Shown piece after piece: positions 58,676 through 64,000 of a stretch of DNA of 64,000 nucleotides. The first letter of the stretch is position 1; each line of letters starts with the position of its first letter. The DNA comes from Spizellomyces punctatus DAOM BR117. Its lineage: Eukaryota; Chytridiomycota; Chytridiomycetes; Spizellomycetales; Spizellomycetaceae. The DNA lies in the NCBI RefSeq assembly GCF_000182565.1, contig NW_015971541.1, forward strand, positions 1,063,039-1,127,038, read 5' to 3'. The translations under genes were made by a program, and so were the position numbers. A model generated the notes under the pieces. It made no database searches. It had not been told where the DNA came from and was given only the letters and a program-made list of their open reading frames with translations.

Positions 58676-58903
58676 CTAACTACTGTAATTGATAAATGCA
58701 CGTGGGCCCACATGATAACAAACTCGGATCTGCACAGCTTCGCAGCATTCGACCAACATCTCCCGTGAGGCGATGGAGACGGGTTCGGCGGGTGGTGTAA
58801 TTAGCTTGAGGTGTAAAGAAGCTTGCCCGGCCGGCGATGTTTTGGTTTCCGTTGACATTGGGGCGGTGGCAAATTGGGGTCCATAGTTGTTTGACATCCG
58901 CAC
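58676..58903 (-). CDS. Doubtful small ORF
   Basis: 75 codons (MRMSNNYGPQFATAPMSTET, then SPAGQASLHLKLITPPAEPV) with protein-like composition but no family match. It abuts the transposase remnant, so it could be a piece of a displaced gene or chance. A second - frame overlaps it (58680-58955). Confidence 0.25.
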   Translation of the reverse strand: MRMSNNYGPQFATAPMSTETKTSPAGQASLHLKLITPPAEPVSIASREMLVECCEAVQIRVCYHVGPRAFINYSS

Positions 58904-59389
58904 GGATCTGCTGATTATTCATCATTAGTGGGTCCTTTTTCTTGACTTTCAGCACTGCACTAGTTTTACGTGCTATATAATTACACCAAAAGCACTACAA
59001 TATTCCTGCCCACTAGGCAATGATTTTTCTCAATATACTTTGCAAAATGTCCTTATGGGTATGTAGTTTGAGGAACTCTCATCTGAGTGATGCTACTCTC
59101 AGATACTCACAGATGGGCGCAGATCCATTGTGGAGTCATATGTGACCACGGCATGTCCATGGAAAGTGATGCGTAATTAGATTGTTCAGTCCTTAAGGTA
59201 CCTGAGCTGGGCATCCCAGCAGCCGGATCCTAACGAGATCAATTCGATACCCAGGAGTACGGTACCTACCAAAGAATGCCAACTAAGATGGCTTATCATT
59301 CATATAATTGGAGGTCGACAAAGTCGGTGAGTTGTGTTCACTACTATCGGCCATGTACAGTTCCGCAGTGAAAGGCACACGGGCAGCCA
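58904..59389. other. Intergenic, no gene seen
   Basis: Contains only short frames; forms the ARL2 3' flank. Confidence 0.4.
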
Positions 59390-60411
59390 TTATTCCAGCA
59401 TATATATTCTGGACGCAATGTCACTGACGATCCAATCCATCCCTGCCAGCAGGTTTGCACCGGTTACAGCGCTGCATCCAATGATGTGCCAGTGATGCGT
59501 TTGTATAGATCTAAGATCAAGCAGCTGAGTGGTAGGAAGCAGCGGGGAATACTTAGATGAGTAAGCTTTCTCCCAATGCTAGAAAGATGGCACCCACCTC
59601 CTCTATTTGTTCGTAACTGAGTGCGCCGGACAAATCTTGTTTATTTGCGAATATCAGAAGGGAGGCCCCGGCCAAACGCTGCATATGGGAAGTCAAACCA
59701 CAATGTGGCTCGTTGAAACCATTACGAGGATTCACGTACCTCCTCCAGCAACAAACTATGGAGCTCTCGTCTACAGTCCTCAAGTCGATCTGGTCGATCC
59801 GCGCTATCCACAACCCAAACCAATCCATCGGTTTGCTCAAAGTAGTTTCTCCAATACGAGCGGATAGATTTTTGACCCCCGACATCCCATATATTTAGCT
59901 TGTAACTGTCAGAAGGTAATGAAAAATCCAATGGTGCAAGCAGGAGAGGAGTCCGCCGGAACCTACCCATTATGTACCAGGGTCTTGATGTTGAAACCTA
60001 ATGTGGGAGATATTGTTGAAATGTCTTCACCATTGATTCGTTTCAATATGGTAGTCTTTCCGGCATTGTCCAGTCCCCTACGCAAAGATGCAGAAAATAT
60101 CCATATTTGAGTTCAGTGGAATGGCCGCTCGCAATTTCAACGCTTCATTTCGTTTTCTCCAACGACCCCCTGCGAGCTATCCGGACACGGATTAGAGGAC
60201 AGTATTGGCAGAGACAAGCTTGTCCGCCTAGAGATAACAGCAGTACGACGATGCCCAATTCATGTCAGGGTAGCGGACAACAGAACACACGGTGGGTCAC
60301 CAATCGCAGGACACCTATAACGCGCAAGGAGCAACCGACTACTTACAGCATGAGAATGCGAATCTCTTTTTCCTTTTGTTTCAATTTCTTAAGAACTGTG
60401 AGGAGACCCAT
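59390..60411 (-). CDS. ARL2: ADP-ribosylation factor-like GTPase ARL2
   Basis: Small GTPase of the tubulin-cofactor pathway (binds TBCD; TBCC is its GAP). Exons 60347-60411, 59967-60077, 59740-59905, 59598-59678 and 59390-59524 give 185 residues (human 184). Sequence: [21 protein letters not shown]-loop [10 protein letters not shown], switch [16 protein letters not shown], switch [42 protein letters not shown], guanine motif FANKQDLSG, then [20 protein letters not shown] and a C-terminal IYMLE. The Gly2 usual in this family is present. These features separate ARL2 from ARL3 and ARF. All exons are in phase. Confidence 0.96.
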
Positions 60412-61512
60412 GGTTAGGCGAACAAGTTTGGTTGGGATTCAGGCCTCGTTGAGTTGGTGGAAGACGCGTCTCCTTTGGATCGTCCAGCAACCTCTTCGAG
60501 CTGCCTCAACGCCGCGACTCCCAGGATGTATCTCTGCACTTTCGCTCAAAGTAACTTATCATCAATAGTTTCGAACATCTTGTTCCCTATCATCATAAAT
60601 GGGACTAGTATCCAGAAGAGCTTCTAGATTTCCAGGGCATTATGTTAGCAATGTTCGGGCTAGTTACGACCGCCATAAAGATTCTTATACGAAGATGATG
60701 TTCTGACATCGCATATATGGTTGACTGATAAGGACACACATGTAGATCTGGAAAACGTTGCCGGGTGTCGTTTGTTCTTTGTATTTGGACACCCCATGAG
60801 CCAGCGGCATTAAAAGTCAATGCTTTACATGTATGGTAATTTGTGCTTTTCTCAGTTCTCCACCTCTCGGGCTATTATCCTGTATATGTATCAGTTGAAG
60901 TGGACGGAAGGTTATTTGTTGCAAGGTGGATCTCTGTCGTAGCAAAACATTGGGGTAGGTGATGGTCTGCTTTTAAGGCTGAGACTTCAAGTCCTAGAGT
61001 ACTGTTGATATCCAGTGCTCAGTAACATCATGCAGCTGCTGGCGACCGTTTACGGTCTGGTTGTTGCACGGCGGCAGCTGATCATCGAATCATCTATCCG
61101 TTGTCTTGTTGTTTCATCGGGGTAATAGTTCTGGTGCTTCGATTAGATATACATGTTAGCAAACGTCAATGATGTGATTTTCCTTTGGTGGCATCGCTAG
61201 CTCCTCTCAAGAGATACATGCTTCCGACATCTTGTTATTGCATTTCCACAACTATTATTTGATATTGGGTGAAAGGCATTGTAACTCTGTACATTGCGCC
61301 CATCACCACAACCGATATCCTCCAACGCGTTGTGGGTGAGCGTGGCCTTCAAGGTTCGAGCCAAAACGATCTGGTTGACGCGCTGAGTTCAACCAAAGGT
61401 CGAGTCTACGCAGCATTCTCGCTATTGGGTCTGGCCATTCGTGAGACCAATTGCACGTTGCCGTATTGCGCATCTCCTTGGAATATCGTCCAGGCACTCT
61501 AGGGAATGTGCC
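60412..61512. other. Long intergenic stretch
   Basis: About 1.1 kb between divergent ARL2 and ENY2 starts. Short frames at 61269-61502 (+) and 61303-61554 (-) overlap each other and look uninformative. No RNA gene recognised. Confidence 0.4.
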
Positions 61513-62001
61513 ATGTTTCAGGACAAGAATTCCCTTCACTCCGTAATTGACCAAAAGTTGATCCGAAGTGGGGAGAAAGACAGGTTTGTTTTCGTGCTCG
61601 CTTTGGTGCGGTCAACTCAAAAGTTTATGAGGAACCCGCATGCTCATCCTCTACTTATAGACTGAAGGAGTATTTGCGCCAAAGATTAATTGAGTGCGGG
61701 TGGCGAGACCAAATGAAGGCATACGCAAAGCGTACGAACCGTTGGCAGTTTGTTTCCCTCTAAGTTTACAAATGCTAACGGAGTATCTTGCAGAGGTCAT
61801 AACATCAAGGCCTCATGAACAACTGAACGTTGACGATCTGATCCAAGAAATTACACCCAAAGGCCGAGGTGAATATTCCTAACCATTCATCTCTCATACA
61901 CCGTTATTGATGTTCCAACCTCAGCAATGGTACCCGAAAACGTCAAGGCGGACTTGCTGCTCAGAATTCAAAAGACTCTCCAAGAGCAAGATGTATCGTA
62001 A
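61513..62001 (+). CDS. SUS1: ENY2/Sus1, SAGA deubiquitinase module and TREX-2 subunit
   Basis: Small helical protein linking histone deubiquitination to mRNA export. Exons 61513-61583, 61661-61731, 61794-61868 and 61925-62001 give 97 residues (yeast 96, human 101). Sequence: NSLHSVIDQKLIRSGEKDRL, KEYLRQRLIECGWRDQMKAY, LNVDDLIQEITPKGRAMVPE and VKADLLLRIQKTLQEQDVS. Four tiny exons, all phased; without splicing no frame longer than about 74 codons shows. The intron-rich small gene recalls yeast SUS1, which also keeps introns. Confidence 0.95.
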
Positions 62002-62338
62002 ACCAGAAATCATTGTTGCCTTCTATTCGCCAGTCTACAGGCCGCCTGTTTTTCTCAATTCACCGTCAATACTTTGGCAAATTGAAAGAAGGTGATAGCT
62101 GGCGTTGAACGTGCTCTGGGCGCAAATCCCGGCAAGATATCAGTCTTTCAATTTGTATGTTATACCTTCAAAGTTGTAAGGGTTGGGCGGGTACTTGGAG
62201 GTGGTATCCAGCGATGGTTCAATCAGATTTAATCGCATTGGCACCGATTCAATACACATGTCACTGTCTTCTTAAAACGATACCTTTGAACATGTTTGGT
62301 CTGTGGGCGAGGCGGTCGCTCCCCGCGATCGCAAAGAC
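62002..62338. other. Intergenic between ENY2 and Oca4-like gene
   Basis: 337 bp between two + strand genes; no element recognised. The downstream frame is open to an ATG at 62303, so up to 12 more residues are possible for the next gene. Confidence 0.4.
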
Positions 62339-63523
62339 ATGAGCAGCCTACCTCCGCTCTATCCTCCAATTCGATACGGCATAGTTGAAGAAGACCTCTT
62401 TCGCGGGGCGTACCCGAAGGAACGCAATTTTCGCTTTTTGCGTCGGCTCCGGCTCACGGCAATTCTCTCGCTCACCCCAGAGCCGCCAAACGCGGACCTC
62501 TCCGCTTTCTGTGTCGCTAATAACATCACCTCAATTCACGTTCGAGTCGACAAGCCAAAAGAGCATGTTCCCTTATCGTTCCAGAAGACTAGTCAAATCT
62601 TGGCAATTTTGGCAGATCCGTCCAATCACCCGCTGTTCGTCCACTGCCTCGACGGTGCAGGTGTCACGGGCGCTGTGATTATGTGCTTACGGAAGTTGCA
62701 GTGCTGGACAATGGCATCTATATTGGTTGAAAGTACTCGATATCATAAAGAAGGAGTAATTGGCAGCGAGGAGGCGGAGTTTGTCGAAAAATTCAATGCC
62801 GACATAGAAGTGCCTCCGAGACTGCCGAAATGGCTATGGGGTGGCCATCTAACGTTTAAGAAGCACCCTACTCTGAGATTGAAAGTAGCTGCGCAAAGTG
62901 GCAATGTGACCGCCAAAGCGGGCACTGCGACTGCCGCGTCACTCGATGGAGGGGTTCACTCAGGGCCAGCGCCGGGTAATGGTGAAAATGGCATGTCTTG
63001 CAACGCGCTGGAAGCAGCGGTGGCTATACCATCATCATGCTCTGGTAGTAATACTCAAAATATGTTTAACCTAAATACTGCCGATGAACTGGGTGGGTCC
63101 TCGAGTGGCGATGACGACCGGCTACCACGACGGTCAGTAGATTCTGGAGCGCATGCAGTACCCTTTCACACCAATCTCCTTTCATCCAACGCCCTTACTG
63201 CCCTCACTGGAATGAACGGATCTCCTATGGTACCTGTATCGGTCTTGTCACATGCCCTTTCGGTGCCCAAGGATATTGGTGCACCGTACTTGAGCAACGT
63301 TACCGATTTGCGCAGGGAGAAGGAGGAGTTGCGTAGACGTGCTGTCACGGAAAACCTGCTTGGAGTGGACATGGTGGGCCGAACTGGAGAAACTGCAGGT
63401 TTGCAAACTCCCGAAGTTGACGATGATGGATTAGAAGACGTGGAAGATAGCATGTCTATGACCTTACAAGCCTTAGCGTTGGAGATGTCAGGATCATTCA
63501 ACAAGGGCCCCAAGGCATCATAA
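62339..63523 (+). CDS. Oca4/Siw14-family tyrosine phosphatase-like protein, catalytic Arg missing
   Basis: Intronless, 394 residues from MSSLPPLYPPIRYG (an ATG at 62303 would add 12). The N-terminal 165 residues match the atypical dual-specificity/inositol-pyrophosphate phosphatase family: RYGIVEEDLFRGAYPKERNF, RFLRRLRLTAILSLTPEPPN, and the loop VHCLDGAGVTGAVIMCLRKL. In active members the loop is CX5R; here Cys103 is present but the Arg position is Val109, as I recall for Oca4-type pseudoenzymes. WTMASILVESTRYHKEGVIG follows. Residues 180-394 are low-complexity with a short coiled-coil-like LRREKEELRRRAVTENLLGV and an acidic end. Confidence 0.85.
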   Translation: MSSLPPLYPPIRYGIVEEDLFRGAYPKERNFRFLRRLRLTAILSLTPEPPNADLSAFCVANNITSIHVRVDKPKEHVPLSFQKTSQILAILADPSNHPLFVHCLDGAGVTGAVIMCLRKLQCWTMASILVESTRYHKEGVIGSEEAEFVEKFNADIEVPPRLPKWLWGGHLTFKKHPTLRLKVAAQSGNVTAKAGTATAASLDGGVHSGPAPGNGENGMSCNALEAAVAIPSSCSGSNTQNMFNLNTADELGGSSSGDDDRLPRRSVDSGAHAVPFHTNLLSSNALTALTGMNGSPMVPVSVLSHALSVPKDIGAPYLSNVTDLRREKEELRRRAVTENLLGVDMVGRTGETAGLQTPEVDDDGLEDVEDSMSMTLQALALEMSGSFNKGPKAS

Positions 63524-63663
63524 CATGCCTTCCACCAAATGCATTATCATATATAAAACTATGTCGATCTGCAATTAGAACAACTGCTTAGCCACAAAGA
63601 GCCACAAACCGAATAATATTTTACAGAATTTCTACAGAATGCATTGTGTTCGATACTCGGGCT

Positions 63664-64000
63664 TTAATCCTCATCACTGTCAACAAATTCCGCGCTTTTG
63701 TACTTTCCGTCGCCACTGCTTTTGCTTCCACTCGCGGAGGGTGCTCCCTTGCTTTTGCTCCCACTGGCGGACGTTGTTCCCTTGCTTGAGCTCCCTCCGC
63801 CTCCGGCCTCGTAGACCTTGCGTTCTCGTTCGTACCGCTCCTTGTCTTCCGAGGCCAAGTTGTCATATTTCTGATAATGACAGAGCCACATCAGTATACA
63901 AGGTGTACATGTAGATCAAAACACCCACAAAAATATACCTTCTTCTCATCAGGCGTGATGGATTTCCATAGTTCTCCCAACTTCTTTGACGCCTCAGTGA
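63664..64000 (-). CDS. HMG-box protein, probably SSRP1/NHP6-like FACT component (5' part outside window)
   Basis: Two exons: 63939-64000 (continuing beyond the window) and 63664-63870. The visible sequence is the last two HMG helices, EASKKLGELWKSITPDEKKK and YDNLASEDKERYERERKVYE, followed by a Gly/Ser/Lys tail and the end YKSAEFVDSDED. The tail motif recalls the SSRP1 C-terminus (FKSKEFVSSDES-like), whereas NHP6 lacks such a tail; hence SSRP1-like is preferred. It would act as a histone chaperone in FACT. The upstream domains must be checked outside the window. Confidence 0.7.

Noticed and set aside
61269-61554. Small ORFs on both strands upstream of ENY2
   Set aside because: They overlap each other and the true ENY2 first exon, and show no family features.

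Overview
The window is eukaryotic nuclear DNA from a zoosporic (flagellated), early-diverging fungus, most likely a chytrid. The genes are dense and cut by many short GT-AG introns, mostly about 40-140 nt. The core genes are opisthokont in type. Three genes known mainly from motile cilia are present: WDR92/DNAAF10, CFAP298 and RSPH9. A complete CYFIP/Sra1 subunit of the SCAR/WAVE actin-nucleation complex is also present, which Dikarya lack but crawling chytrids keep. Exon models were built by hand from splice sites, reading phase and remembered family sequences. No database search was run.

Layout. 1-1964: 3' part of eIF2B delta. 1965-6786: gene-poor stretch with four tandem-repeat blocks (128, 119, 149 and 75 bp periods). 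6787-16811: RPB3, a secreted N/Q-rich repeat protein, RPN10, eIF3i (one apparent frameshift), a membrane protein and a flavin-reductase-like protein. 17009-21544: WDR92, a methyltransferase and CFAP298. 21890-27681: an F-box protein, LCB1, a mitochondrial rhomboid and ribosomal protein uL2. 28250-35146: CYFIP (28 exons) tail to tail with RSPH9. 35470-37040: a berberine-bridge-enzyme-like oxidase broken by several lesions. 37390-39464: a bacterial-type trehalohydrolase, TreZ. 39586-49183: POLD2, an unknown protein, a probable nuclear genome-stability protein with a PIP-box-like N-terminus, and an HSF-type factor. 49278-56460: COG4, a START-domain membrane protein, TAF10 and a kelch protein. 56824-60411: tubulin cofactor C and its partner GTPase ARL2, with a Tc1/mariner remnant between them. 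61513-64000: ENY2/Sus1, an Oca4-type pseudophosphatase and the end of an HMG-box (SSRP1-like) gene.

How the genes work together. WDR92 and CFAP298 act in assembly of axonemal dynein, RSPH9 is a radial-spoke head protein, and TBCC with ARL2 makes alpha/beta-tubulin dimers. CYFIP implies Arp2/3-driven crawling. The region therefore describes a cell that both swims and crawls. Most other genes are housekeeping (translation, transcription, replication, proteasome, Golgi, sphingolipid). The least explained parts are the repeat blocks at 2.7-5.2 kb, the secreted repeat protein at 9.1-10.3 kb, the decayed oxidase next to the TreZ gene, and the nuclear protein at 43.7-46.9 kb.
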